Shown piece after piece: positions 51,556-60,379 of a DNA stretch of 64,000 bases. The DNA comes from Planctomycetaceae bacterium (GTDB taxonomy: Bacteria; Planctomycetota; Phycisphaerae; UBA1845; UTPLA1): assembly GCA_011525745.1 (NCBI GenBank), contig WYBU01000083.1, positions 1 through 64,000 on the forward strand, written 5' to 3'. Within the stretch, counting starts at the first letter, position 1. Each line of letters opens with the position of its first letter. The position numbers were made by a program, and so were the translations under genes. A model generated the notes under the pieces. The model was not told the origin of the DNA, did no database searches, and was given only the letters and a program-made list of their open reading frames with translations.

Positions 51556-51583
51556 CTTTGAGGCGATAAACGGCTCCTATAAT
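51556..51583 (+). promoter_or_regulatory. Promoter upstream of the FixJ-like gene
   Basis: A perfect TATAAT (51578-51583) with a CTTTGA 16 bases upstream, followed by the palindrome CGAATATTCG (51587-51596) near the expected transcription start. The patch is AT-rich. Confidence 0.6.
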
Positions 51584-51717
51584 ATACGAATATTCGAACT
51601 TCTCTTTCAAAAGTGCCCAGAAACTGAAAGAAACCGGTCCCATGTACCGCATAAGGGATGGCACGTAGGAGGAGTTTCGTGCCCGAACATCATTAGAGAT
51701 ATGGAGCCTTAGATATC

Positions 51718-52446
51718 ATGATTACACATTATCATGTTCGAGTGGGGGCCGGGGGCGCTTCAGTACTCGATCCGCCCGGGCAACTCGTGTTCGTGATCGA
51801 CGATGACCCGGCCGTTCGTACGTCGCTGTCGTGGCTGATCAAATCGGTCGGCTTCGAGGTCGAGGCGTTCGCCACGGCCGACGAGTTTTTTTCGCGCATC
51901 CGCGACGTCCGCCCGGGCTGCGTGGTGCTGGACATTCGCATGCCCGGTCGCAACGGCCTGGAGTTACTCGAGGCGTTGCGCGACGATCCGGCCCGCCCGC
52001 CGGTGATCGTGGTGACGGGCTTCGGCGACGTTCCGATGGCCGTGCGCGCGATGAAGCTCGGCGCGGTCGATTTTCTGGAAAAGCCTTTCAATGATCAGGC
52101 GTTGCTGGAGCGGATTCGGCTGGCGGTTGCGCAGGACGCGCGCCGCCGCAAGGAGTTGCGCGATCACGAAGATATTCTGAAGCGCCTGGCGACACTGACG
52201 CCGCGCGAGCGGCAGGTGCTCGACCTGGTCATCGAGGGACAGGCCACCAAGCAGATCGCGCAAACACTGTCGCTCAGCCCCAAGACGGTGGAAGTCCATC
52301 GCAGCCACATCATGCGGAAGATGAAAACCGAAGGATTGGCTCAGCTTGTCCGCCTGACCGTATCGGTCCGAGCGCTGTTGGGCGAGCGATGCGAAACGGA
52401 CGAGACGTTCGAGGACGAGCCGCAATCGGTCGGCGCAATGGCCTGA
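51718..52446 (+). CDS. FixJ-family response regulator (REC plus LuxR-type HTH)
   Basis: 242 residues from ATG 51718. Receiver domain (about 22-145) with DDD, D72 as phospho-acceptor in VVLDIRMPG, the Thr and the Lys in FLEKPFND. The output domain (about 165-225) is LuxR-like: LTPRERQVLDLVIEGQATKQIAQTLSLSPKTVEVHRSHIMRKMKTEGLAQLVRL. About 23 residues precede the receiver and are not typical. It should be phosphorylated by the kinase directly upstream and act on target promoters. A dedicated promoter lies between the two. Confidence 0.93.
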   Translation: MITHYHVRVGAGGASVLDPPGQLVFVIDDDPAVRTSLSWLIKSVGFEVEAFATADEFFSRIRDVRPGCVVLDIRMPGRNGLELLEALRDDPARPPVIVVTGFGDVPMAVRAMKLGAVDFLEKPFNDQALLERIRLAVAQDARRRKELRDHEDILKRLATLTPRERQVLDLVIEGQATKQIAQTLSLSPKTVEVHRSHIMRKMKTEGLAQLVRLTVSVRALLGERCETDETFEDEPQSVGAMA

Positions 52447-52517
52447 AACCCTCGCGTCGCGATGTGCTTTTTGGAAAACGCACGCCCTGCGTTTCACGTC
52501 AGGTGTATGATCGCGGC

Positions 52518-53834
52518 GTGATTCGCGCTGCGATCGCCCCCGCATTGAATTCGCGTCTCGCGCTGGCCGGCGGCTTTGCGTGCGCCGTGTTGGCTTGCCG
52601 TCCCGTCAACGAGGCGAGTCCTGAGACTCCGCCTGCGTCGCAGACCATTGACACGCCGCACTTCGCCTGGCCGCAGTGGGGCGGCCCGCGACGCGATTTT
52701 CACCTGCCCGATATCGTCCTCTCTCCGGACTGGCCGCCGGACGGCCCGCCGATTGTCTGGACGCGGCCGCTGGGCGACGGCTATTCGGCGATCGTGTCGG
52801 ATGACGAGCGGTTGTTCACGATGTATCGCGAGGCCGAAGAGGAGGTCGTCGTCGCGCTGTCACGGGAGAACGGCGCCACATTGTGGATGCATCGTTACGC
52901 CGCACCGATCGACTTCGGCGATCATCCGCAGGGGTACGGCTGGGGTCCGCGGTCAACGCCGCTCGTGCTGGGAGACCGCCTCTATGCGGCCGGCTTTAAC
53001 GGCGTGATGCACTGCCTGGATCGCCGCGACGGCCGAGTCATCTGGCGTCGCGATCTGATTCGCGACTACGCGGGAACGGTGAATCGCTGGGGCTATGCCT
53101 GCAGCCCGCTGGCGTGGAACGACACGATCATCATGCTCGTCGGCGGCAAGGGGCGCAGCGTGGTGGCGCTGGATGCGCGCGACGGCCGGCTGCGCTGGGG
53201 CCGGCATGATTTCGCAAACAGCTACGCCTCGGGGAAGTTGATCGAGGCGGGCGGCCGCGTGCACCTGGTCTGCTTCATGGCGCGCGAGGTGGTGGGGCTT
53301 GATCCGGACAACGGCGCGCGGCTGTGGTCGCACGCGCACGAGAATCAGTGGCTGAACAACATCAGCGACCCGGTGTGGGGCGAAGGTAGCCTGCTTTTCC
53401 TGTCATCGGAGGGCGACGGCGGGGCGCGCGTAATCGAGCTGCGCGCGAGCGGTCCACAGATCACGGCGGGGGAACTCTGGGCGACGCGCAAGGTGCGCAT
53501 CAGCCATCGCAACGCGATTCGCATCGGCGACTTCATCTATTGCACGAGCGGCGACTTCGGTCCGGCGTTTTTCACGGCCGTCAACGTGCGCGACGGGACG
53601 TTTGCCTGGCGGCATCGCGGATACAAGGAGTCGTGCCTGTTGGCGCTGGGCGACAAGCTGCTGGTGCTCGACGAAGACGGCTGGCTGTCGCTGGCGACCG
53701 CCACGCCGGAGTCGCTGACGATCCACGCGCGGGCGAGGCTGCTGGAGCGCGAAGCATGGACGGTTCCCACGGTGATCGGGCGGCGCGTTTATCTGCGCGA
53801 TCGAAAGACGGCGAGGGCGATCGAGCTACCGTGA
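52518..53834 (+). CDS. PQQ-repeat beta-propeller lipoprotein
   Basis: 438 residues from GTG 52518; another GTG at 52503 is in frame. The signal peptide ends in VLAC (C27), a good lipobox. The mature part is a PQQ-type beta-propeller with blades such as VVVALSRENGATLWMHRYAAPIDFGD, VMHCLDRRDGRVIWRRDLIRDY and VVALDARDGRLRWGRHDFANSY. Cys or metal ligands of real quinoprotein dehydrogenases are not apparent. Planctomycetes encode many such propellers, used for interaction or outer-membrane assembly (BamB-like). It lies between two two-component systems and may be an output gene, but no direct link is visible. Confidence 0.85.
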   Translation: MIRAAIAPALNSRLALAGGFACAVLACRPVNEASPETPPASQTIDTPHFAWPQWGGPRRDFHLPDIVLSPDWPPDGPPIVWTRPLGDGYSAIVSDDERLFTMYREAEEEVVVALSRENGATLWMHRYAAPIDFGDHPQGYGWGPRSTPLVLGDRLYAAGFNGVMHCLDRRDGRVIWRRDLIRDYAGTVNRWGYACSPLAWNDTIIMLVGGKGRSVVALDARDGRLRWGRHDFANSYASGKLIEAGGRVHLVCFMAREVVGLDPDNGARLWSHAHENQWLNNISDPVWGEGSLLFLSSEGDGGARVIELRASGPQITAGELWATRKVRISHRNAIRIGDFIYCTSGDFGPAFFTAVNVRDGTFAWRHRGYKESCLLALGDKLLVLDEDGWLSLATATPESLTIHARARLLEREAWTVPTVIGRRVYLRDRKTARAIELP

Positions 53835-53876
53835 GGGTCAAGCGTCGCGGTTCGGATCAGATGTGATGAGACTCGG

Positions 53877-55322
53877 CTACATCGGCGCCCCCGCCTCCAG
53901 CCCGTAGCGTTTCATTTTTTTGTACAGCGTCGTGCGATTGATCTGGAGCGCCTCGGCGGTCGTCTGGCGGTTCCAGTTGTTGGCTCGCAGCGCGGCTTCG
54001 ATGATTCGCTTCTCGGGGCCTTCCAGCGCCTTCTTCAGCGGAAGTGTGCCGCCATCCGGGGATGCTTCGGCCGGCGGCGGTTCGTTCAGCAGCGCCGGCG
54101 GAAGATCCTCCGGCCGGATCACCCGATTGCGCGTCAGCACGACCGCCCGCTCGACGGCGTTCTCCAGCTCGCGCACGTTGCCGGGCCAAGAATAGCGTTG
54201 CAGCACCGCCAGCGCCTCGGGCGAAAATTCCATTCCCGACTTGTCATGTTGTTCGCAGTAGCGGCGAAGGAAGTGGTTCGCCAGCGGCACGATGTCGGTC
54301 AGCCGCGCGCGCAGCGGCGGCAGCTCGATGCTGACGACGTTGATGCGGTAGTACAAATCCTGCCGGAAGCGGTTCTGCCGCACGTCCTCCATCAGATCGC
54401 GGTTGGACGCGAGGATGACGCGCACGTCGACCGACTGCGTCTGGTTGCTTCCGACCGGCTCGAACTGCCGCTCCTGAAGCACGCGCAGCAGCTTGACCTG
54501 CAACGCCGGCGACGCGGCGGAGATTTCGTCGAGAAAAATCGTGCCGCCGTCGGCCGCCTTGAACTTGCCCGCCTTGTCGCTGACGGCGCCGGTGAAGCTG
54601 CCCTTGACGTGGCCGAACAGCTCGCTTTCGAGCAGCGTCTCGGGCAGCGCCCCGCAGGAGACTTCGACGAACGGCCGGTCGCGGCGGCCGCTGGCGTGAT
54701 GCAGCGTGCGGGCGATCAGGCTCTTGCCGGTTCCGGATTCGCCGGTGATCAGCACAGTCGTGCGCGTGTCGGCCACGGCTTCGATGAGATCGAAGACCTT
54801 GCTCATGCGATAGTCGGCGCCGACGACGTTGGCGAGGCTGAATCGGTGCCCGAGCTGCTCTTTCAGCGCGCGGTTCTCGCGGATCAGCGCCTGCTGCTGA
54901 AGCGCCCGCTGCACGACCAGGCGGATTTCGTCGTCGACGATCGGCTTGGTCAGATAGTCATACGCGCCCATGCGGATGGCTTCGACGGCCGATTCGATCG
55001 TGCCGTACCCGGTGATGACGATCACGACGGCATCCGGGTGATACTGCCGCATCCAGCGCAGCAGCTCGAAACCGTCGCCCTTGGGCATGTTGATGTCGGT
55101 GATCACCAGATGCGCCGGCCGGCGGGCCAGCGCGGCCTGGGCAGCGGGCACGTCGCCGACGGTTTCGACGTCGTAGTCCTCGAGCCGCAGGAACTCGCCA
55201 AGCGAATCGGCGATGATGCCGTCGTCATCGACGAGAAGAATGCGCTCGCGCACGCCCGTTTTCGACGTGCTCGCGCGCCCGGGCGTCCCCGCGGCAAGGG
55301 GTGGTTTGCTGATCGCCGACAT
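53877..55322 (-). CDS. NtrC-family sigma-54-dependent response regulator
   Basis: 481 residues from ATG 55322, chosen because GGGAG is at the right distance; ATG 55328 is two codons longer. Receiver (about 27-140) with DDD and D76 in ITDINMP; AAA domain with Walker A GESGTGKS, the GSFTGAV loop (usual GAFTGA) that touches sigma-54, and Walker B GGTIFLDE; C-terminal Fis-type HTH TAEALQINRTTLYKKMKRYGL. It activates sigma-54 promoters after phosphorylation. The kinase gene upstream on the same strand is its probable partner; a MITE-like element separates them. The last bases meet the PQQ gene tail to tail. Confidence 0.93.
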   Translation of the reverse strand: MSAISKPPLAAGTPGRASTSKTGVRERILLVDDDGIIADSLGEFLRLEDYDVETVGDVPAAQAALARRPAHLVITDINMPKGDGFELLRWMRQYHPDAVVIVITGYGTIESAVEAIRMGAYDYLTKPIVDDEIRLVVQRALQQQALIRENRALKEQLGHRFSLANVVGADYRMSKVFDLIEAVADTRTTVLITGESGTGKSLIARTLHHASGRRDRPFVEVSCGALPETLLESELFGHVKGSFTGAVSDKAGKFKAADGGTIFLDEISAASPALQVKLLRVLQERQFEPVGSNQTQSVDVRVILASNRDLMEDVRQNRFRQDLYYRINVVSIELPPLRARLTDIVPLANHFLRRYCEQHDKSGMEFSPEALAVLQRYSWPGNVRELENAVERAVVLTRNRVIRPEDLPPALLNEPPPAEASPDGGTLPLKKALEGPEKRIIEAALRANNWNRQTTAEALQINRTTLYKKMKRYGLEAGAPM

Positions 55323-55390
55323 ATGCATGTCTCCCAAGCCTGCGGCCCCCAAACTTCCGCGTGGCACGGGCGTACAGCCCGTGCGAATCA

Positions 55391-55559
55391 GAGCCGCGAA
55401 GCGTCAGCAAGCGGGATCGGCACGCCGCGTACGGGGATAGACGTTCACCCGCGCACGGAGGTCCGAAGCCTGTCAGCGCGCCGAAACGGCTCCACCAAGC
55501 CCGCACGTCTCCACTCACGACCGGACTGCCCGATCCCGCTCGCTGACGCTTCGCGGCTC
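55391..55559. mobile_element. MITE-like element C (169 bp)
   Basis: Left end GAGCCGCGAAGCGTCAGC and right end GCTGACGCTTCGCGGCTC are inverted repeats of 28 bases with 27 matches. Its length equals elements A and B. The inner part shares the motifs GTTCACC and GCCTGTC with them but is diverged. Confidence 0.8.
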
Positions 55560-55643
55560 TGACACGCCCCAGCGCTTGCGCTCGGGCCTCGGTTCAGTCC
55601 CAGTAGCACAGCCGCCCTCGGCTGTGTCCCCACACGGGACGGG

Positions 55644-56873
55644 CTACAAGCCCGTGCCACGCGAGGCGCCATCCTCCGTCCTTCGCGGCAGGCGAACCGT
55701 GATCACCGTTCCGACATCCCCACGCCGCGCGGCCTCGATCCGGCCGCCGCACTTCTCCACCAACTCGCGACACACCGCCAACCCCAGGCCGGTCCCCTGG
55801 CCGGCCGGCTTGGTCGTGTAGAACGGCTCGAAAATCCGCTCGTGGTTTTCCGGCAGTCCGACGCCGGAGTCCTCGAACGTGATAACCAGCTCGCCGGCCG
55901 CGCGGCGCGTGCGCACCGTCAGCGTGCCGCCGCCGGGCATCGCGTCGATGGCGTTTTTGACGACGTTGCAGAACACCTGATACATACTGGCCGAATAGGG
56001 CGCGGCCGCTTCCTCGTCTTCGAAGCTGCACACGACGCTGACGCCCGCCGCCGCCGCCTGCTTCTCGAAAGTCCGCAGGGCTTCCTCGATCATCGCCGCG
56101 GCGGTCGCGCCGTGCGGGCCGCCATAACCGCCGCGCGCGTATTCGAGCAACGAACGCACAATCCGCGCCATGCGCATCAGGCCGGTGCGGGCCTGGTCGA
56201 GGTATTCGATCAACCGCGGCTGTGCCGCGTCCTCGGCCACGCGCCGGCTCAGATTGATGTAGCGCAGGATGCCGTCCAGGGGATTGTTCAGCTCATGCGC
56301 CACGCGTGCCGCGAGTTGTCCCAGTGCCGCGAGACGCTCCGAGACGGCCAGCCGCTGCTCGATGCTGATGTGGGTGGTGATGTCTTCGATGACGAGCAGG
56401 CCGGCGCGTCCGGCGTGATTGCCTTGATTGAGCGGCGCAATGATGAGCTTGAAGTAGCGCGGGCCGTTGGCGGCGCCGTTGGGCGCGGGCGCGGCCAGCG
56501 CATCGAAGCGTCGCGGTTGGCGCGACTCCAGCACGTCGGTCAGAACCGCATCCCAGTCGGGCGATCCGAGATCGAAAGCCGCGGCGCTGAGCACCTGTGC
56601 CAGGTTGTCACCGGCGGGTAATGCGCGGCGGGTGACTTCGCTGGCGAAGGTGATGCGACGATCGGCATCGAACAACACGATTCCGAGGTCGAGCGAGACG
56701 AATACCGCGTCGAGCGCCTTCAGGGCGGCGTCATCCGATAATGTCTTCGTTCGCAGGTCAGGTGTGGGAGAAGTCGGCTGCACGGTTGACGGCGCGAGGA
56801 CTTCTTCCAACGACGGGGCGGGCGCGACGGTGCGTGACTTTCGGGGCGGTTTTCTGGTTCGACTGCCGGCCAT
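55644..56873 (-). CDS. NtrB-like PAS sensor histidine kinase
   Basis: 409 residues from ATG 56873. A basic, Pro-rich N-terminus, a PAS domain (about 50-165, LDAVFVSLDLGIVLFDADRRITFAS start and LLVIEDITTHISIEQRL end), HisKA with the His in ARVAHELNNPLDG, and HATPase boxes VFCNVVKNAIDAMPGGG, FEDSGVGLPENHERIFEPF and GQGTGLGLAVC. No membrane segment. It should phosphorylate the NtrC-type regulator encoded downstream. The signal is unknown. Confidence 0.92.
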   Translation of the reverse strand: MAGSRTRKPPRKSRTVAPAPSLEEVLAPSTVQPTSPTPDLRTKTLSDDAALKALDAVFVSLDLGIVLFDADRRITFASEVTRRALPAGDNLAQVLSAAAFDLGSPDWDAVLTDVLESRQPRRFDALAAPAPNGAANGPRYFKLIIAPLNQGNHAGRAGLLVIEDITTHISIEQRLAVSERLAALGQLAARVAHELNNPLDGILRYINLSRRVAEDAAQPRLIEYLDQARTGLMRMARIVRSLLEYARGGYGGPHGATAAAMIEEALRTFEKQAAAAGVSVVCSFEDEEAAAPYSASMYQVFCNVVKNAIDAMPGGGTLTVRTRRAAGELVITFEDSGVGLPENHERIFEPFYTTKPAGQGTGLGLAVCRELVEKCGGRIEAARRGDVGTVITVRLPRRTEDGASRGTGL

Positions 56874-57010
56874 GAGGATCGGCCTTTCCCACGCGGTTCG
56901 CCGAAAACGTTGCGGCGGCGCAACATGTATCGTCCATTTTTTGCAACGGGTCGCGTAAGTTGCGGATGCGACTTCGTGCCGGTGCGATAATCGCAGTTAC
57001 CCTAACATGT

Positions 57011-57062
57011 TACGTCAATAATAATGCTGACTATTGACGTAGCGCAATATCAGCAATATATT
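57011..57062 (+). promoter_or_regulatory. Promoter and operator of the ABC-GNAT gene
   Basis: TACGTCAATA and TATTGACGTA are perfect 10-bp inverted arms around 11 bases (57011-57041). The right arm contains the -35 TTGACG, and TATATT follows after exactly 17 bases (57057-57062), 43 bases before the start codon. A dimeric repressor bound there would block the promoter. Confidence 0.8.
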
Positions 57063-57104
57063 GGAAATGTTTGGTCCAGCCGTCCGGCGTTGAGGAGGAT
57101 CCCC

Positions 57105-58541
57105 ATGCACCCGCCGCGTCTTTCGTTGCGACTTGTGTGTGAGCCTGCCGTCGCCCGTCTGTCCCGTCGCGTCCGCGACATCTGCTGGGAATTCGGCATC
57201 CCGCCGCGCGAGCCGCCGCGCGTCGTCGCCGACCGGCTCGAACTGCCGCTGCGGCCCGGGACGATCTCGCTGATCACCGGCCCGTCGGGCAGCGGAAAGT
57301 CCAGCCTGCTGCGCGAGATGGCCGGACAGCTTCAGGCTGCTTTGTGGGTCGGTCGACCGGCGCGGCGCGGCTCGGCGGCCATCGTCGATCGTGTCGCGCC
57401 TCATCGTCCGCTCTCCGAAGCGCTGGCGATTCTCACCGCCTGCGGGCTTGGCGAGCCGCGCCTGTGGGTGCGACGCGAGACCGATCTGTCGGAAGGCGAG
57501 CGGTTTCGCGCCGCCCTGGCCCGCGCCGTCGGGCGCGCCGTGTCCGCGCCCGATCATCCCGTCGTCCTGTGTGACGAGTTCACGTCCGGCCTGCACCGGC
57601 GGCTGGCCCACGGCATCAGCTACAGCCTGCGCCGGCTCGTGTCGCGCAGCGGACTGATTCTCATCGCGGCATCGGCACACGACGACGTGCTCGAAGACCT
57701 TCAGCCCGACGTTCACGTCGCGCTGGGGGACGAGCCGCGCGTGCGGCAGCAGACGCCCCGGCCGCGGGCCGTGTCGCTGACGCGCCGGGCCTTCGTGGTT
57801 GCGGGCGGGGTCCGCGATTATGAGCGCTTCGCTCCGATGCACTATCGCCGGCGCGATGCGCTGGGATTCGTTGATAAAGTGTTTCTATTGCGTGACGGCG
57901 CCGACGGCGATCCGCTGGGCATCGCGGTGTTTGCCCATCCGCCGCTGGAGCTGGCACTGCGCAACGAGGCCACCGGCGGGCGTTTTCGGCGCGATCCGGC
58001 GCGTCTGAATCGCGAGCTGCGCATCCTGCGGCGACTGGTGTTGCATCCCGACGTGCGCGGCTGCGGTCTGGGGCACTGGTTCGTTCGCCGCGCGCTGCCG
58101 CGCGTCGGCGTGCGATTCGTCGAGTGCCTGGCCGCCATGGGCGCCGTCAACCCCGTCTTCGAGCGCGCGGGCATGACGCGCATCGGCCGCTGTCCGGCGC
58201 CGCGCGGCCGGATGCGGCTGCTTGAGCGCATGCGGCGATGGAAGCTCGATCCGTTTTCGCCGAGCTTCGCGGAGCGCATCCGCGCGCGGCCGCGCGTGCG
58301 GCGGCTGGTGATCGAGACGCTGCGCGACTGGATGACGGCGACGCGCGGCGCGGCGTTCGTCGATCTTCATGCGCGCCCGGCCGATGTGCTGGCGACGTCG
58401 TTTCGGCAGGTCATCGGCGAGCCGCCGGTCTACTATTTGTGGGACCGCGACAACGAGTTCCCGCGTCGGCCGTCGAGTCGCGGAATCGACGACCCGCGTC
58501 ATCGACCGCAGGCGCAGCAAGGCGAATCGGATTATGAGTAA
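57105..58541 (+). CDS. ABC-type ATPase fused to GNAT acetyltransferase (COG2401 type)
   Basis: 478 residues from ATG 57105 (GGAGGATCC upstream); an upstream ATG lies inside the promoter. The first 210 residues form an ABC ATPase: Walker A GPSGSGKSS (59-67), signature LSEGE (128-132, usual LSGGQ), Walker B VVLCDEFTS (153-161) and an H-loop in ASAHDD. Residues about 225-400 look like a GNAT domain: GIAVFAHPPLEL, LRRLVLHPDVRGCGLGHWFVRRAL with the RxxGxG CoA loop. There are no membrane segments and no permease nearby, so it is soluble. It matches the description of COG2401, whose function is unknown. It has its own tight operator-promoter. Confidence 0.85.
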   Translation: MHPPRLSLRLVCEPAVARLSRRVRDICWEFGIPPREPPRVVADRLELPLRPGTISLITGPSGSGKSSLLREMAGQLQAALWVGRPARRGSAAIVDRVAPHRPLSEALAILTACGLGEPRLWVRRETDLSEGERFRAALARAVGRAVSAPDHPVVLCDEFTSGLHRRLAHGISYSLRRLVSRSGLILIAASAHDDVLEDLQPDVHVALGDEPRVRQQTPRPRAVSLTRRAFVVAGGVRDYERFAPMHYRRRDALGFVDKVFLLRDGADGDPLGIAVFAHPPLELALRNEATGGRFRRDPARLNRELRILRRLVLHPDVRGCGLGHWFVRRALPRVGVRFVECLAAMGAVNPVFERAGMTRIGRCPAPRGRMRLLERMRRWKLDPFSPSFAERIRARPRVRRLVIETLRDWMTATRGAAFVDLHARPADVLATSFRQVIGEPPVYYLWDRDNEFPRRPSSRGIDDPRHRPQAQQGESDYE

Positions 58542-58558
58542 TGTCGAGGGCTGGGTGG

Positions 58559-58589
58559 CCCTCCGCTTCAGCGGTGGGTTCACGATGAT
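58559..58589. repeat. Palindromic repeat CCACCGCTGAAGCGGTGG, inverted copy 2
   Basis: CCGCTTCAGCGG core with the flank GGGTTCACGATGAT, the reverse complement of the copy at 16771-16806. A minisatellite relative (GCCATCAGCCGTCAGCCGTC) follows at 58643-58685. Confidence 0.75.
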
Positions 58590-58804
58590 GGGAAACGAGG
58601 CGAACCGTCACGCGCGCGCAAGGCGGGGGTCCATTATTCGGCCATCGGCCATCAGCCGTCAGCCGTCAGCCGTCAGCGAACAGCGTCACCACCGTTGGGG
58701 CGGGGGTCCAGTGCCCCGCGGCCGGCACAGCGGACCCAAAGTGAAATCCACGTGTTATTCGGCGTAACATTCGCATGGGAAACGCATCGAAACACTGTTG
58801 AACT

Positions 58805-59269
58805 ATGTCCACCACGACTCCGCCAACGTCGTCCGTCACACCGTCCCAACCCGGGTTCGTCCGCTGGGCGCTGAAGTTCGCCGCCGCAGCCGGCGTCACC
58901 GGCATGATCTGCTGCGTCGCGCCGATGGTGCTGTTCATGTTCGGCCTGATGGGCGCGGCCTACGCCATGTCGTTCGCCACGTTCTTCTACGCCGCGGACG
59001 GAAGCGCCGGCACGGGCGCGTACATTCTGCGCGGGCTTGCGGTGGTGGTTGGCGTCGCGGGCATTCTGATCTATCGCCGCAAGCAGAATCAGTGCTCGAT
59101 CGATCCGGCCCGCAAGCGTCGCAACCTGCTGCTGGTCTGCCTGCTGATACCGATCCTTGGGGTTGGCGTGTTTTTCAGTCTCGAATCGCTGAGCGGCTGG
59201 TATTTCAAGAAGCACATCGTGCCGGTGTATCAGCAGGAACGCACCGCCGGGGCGACCGGTTCGCGATAG
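58805..59269 (+). CDS. Small membrane protein with Cys-Cys pair (MerT-like pattern)
   Basis: 154 residues from ATG 58805. Three or four hydrophobic segments: about 20-37 containing GMICCVAPMVLFMFGLMG, 43-62, 71-85 and 105-125. The vicinal Cys pair in the first helix followed by Pro resembles MerT and related metal transporters, but family membership is weak. The N-terminus is Thr/Ser/Pro-rich. No regulator, MerP or other metal gene is adjacent. Shine-Dalgarno is poor. Confidence 0.65.
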   Translation: MSTTTPPTSSVTPSQPGFVRWALKFAAAAGVTGMICCVAPMVLFMFGLMGAAYAMSFATFFYAADGSAGTGAYILRGLAVVVGVAGILIYRRKQNQCSIDPARKRRNLLLVCLLIPILGVGVFFSLESLSGWYFKKHIVPVYQQERTAGATGSR

Positions 59270-59315
59270 CACGAGCCGCGTGCAATGCACGGCGCCGTTG
59301 CGTAGAGCGGGCATC

Positions 59316-59394
59316 CCACGTCCAAGCCCCCGCGAGACGCGTTCCTCCGAGTTGCGAAGTGTTACCCGCGCGGGGGCTTGACCGTGCCACCCGA
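59316..59394. repeat. REP-like palindrome, GGCACGGTCAAG family, copy in front of the HAD gene
   Basis: Left arm CCACGTCCAAGCCCCCGCG, right arm CGCGGGGGCTTGACCGTG, ending in CCACCCG. It lies 40 bases before the next start codon, so it falls within the leader or promoter of the HAD gene. Confidence 0.75.
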
Positions 59395-59433
59395 GGTTGT
59401 CGGCGGTAGCATCTTGGCACGGACGGCACACAC

Positions 59434-60147
59434 ATGCTTCGCGCCATCTTCTTCGACTGCGACGGCGTCCTGGCCGACAGCGAGCCGCTGCACTGGCGGG
59501 CGATGGACGTGGTGCTGCGCCGCGAGGGACTGGGGCTGACGTGGGACGAGTACGTTCGCGACTACCTGGGCCGCACCGATCCGGACATGTTCCGCCGGGC
59601 GCTGGAGGCCGCCGGACGGGCGTGCGACGACGGGCGAATCGAGTCGCTCGTGGCGGCCAAGGCCGACGTATTTCCGGATATTCTTGATCGCGAACTGGCG
59701 CCGCTGCCGGGCGTGGTCGAGCTGGTGCGACGGGTCGCCGCCCGCTGGCCGCTGGCGGTGTGCAGCGGGGCGTTTCGGGCCGACATCGAGACGATCGTGA
59801 CGCGGCTGGGCATTGCCGACTGCTTCCGCGCGATCGTCAGCAACGAGGACATCGTGCGCGGCAAGCCCGATCCGGAGGGATTCCTGCTGGCGTTGCGGCG
59901 CGTCAACGAACTGCGCCGCGACGGGCCGCCTATTCGCCCCGACGAGTGCGTCGTCATCGAAGACAGCCTGCCGGGCGTGGCGGCCGGGAAAGCGGCGGGG
60001 ATGCGCGTGATTCGGCTCGTGCCGTCGCGGACCGGATCGCCAGTCGTCCCTCCGCGCGCGACGTCAGAAAGGCGCCAGTCGCCGCAGGAAGACGTGCGCG
60101 TTTCGAGCCTCGTTGAAGTCACCGACGAGCTGCTGCTTGGATCCTGA
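59434..60147 (+). CDS. HAD-superfamily phosphatase/phosphoglucomutase-like hydrolase
   Basis: 237 residues. Motif I FFDCDGVLADSEPLH (D8 nucleophile, D10), a cap domain between about 17 and 85, motif II CSGAFRAD, motif III in VRGKPDPEGFLLAL, and motif IV VVIEDSLPGVAAGKAAGM. This is the beta-phosphoglucomutase/phosphoglycolate phosphatase subgroup. It acts on small phosphorylated sugars in the cytoplasm; the exact substrate is not evident. Residues after about 195 form a variable, Arg/Ser-rich insertion. Confidence 0.92.
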   Translation: MLRAIFFDCDGVLADSEPLHWRAMDVVLRREGLGLTWDEYVRDYLGRTDPDMFRRALEAAGRACDDGRIESLVAAKADVFPDILDRELAPLPGVVELVRRVAARWPLAVCSGAFRADIETIVTRLGIADCFRAIVSNEDIVRGKPDPEGFLLALRRVNELRRDGPPIRPDECVVIEDSLPGVAAGKAAGMRVIRLVPSRTGSPVVPPRATSERRQSPQEDVRVSSLVEVTDELLLGS

Positions 60148-60324
60148 ACGTGCTATTCGGGGTCCGCCGCGGTGAATGCCAGGATTATTCGCCGCGTTCT
60201 CTGCGGCGAACAGCGGCTAACATCACCGCATAACATCCGGCGAAAAATTCGATTCATCCGCGAACGGCCCGGCCGGCCGATGTCGGCGCGATTTCGGGAT
60301 AAAAAGAGTTTTTTAACGCGCAAG

Positions 60325-60379
60325 AAAAACGGGGAGCGGGGAAGGGCGACGCGTGCCGAAGCGTCGCCCCGCCCCGTTT
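60325..60379 (-). terminator. Large GC-rich hairpin with T tract on the minus strand
   Basis: GGGCGACGC/GCGTCGCCC core extended by CGGGG/CCCCG arms with bulges; on the minus strand it is followed by CGTTTTTCTT. It would end the transcript of the methyltransferase gene about 290 bases after its stop. No gene is seen in 60148-60671. Confidence 0.7.
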
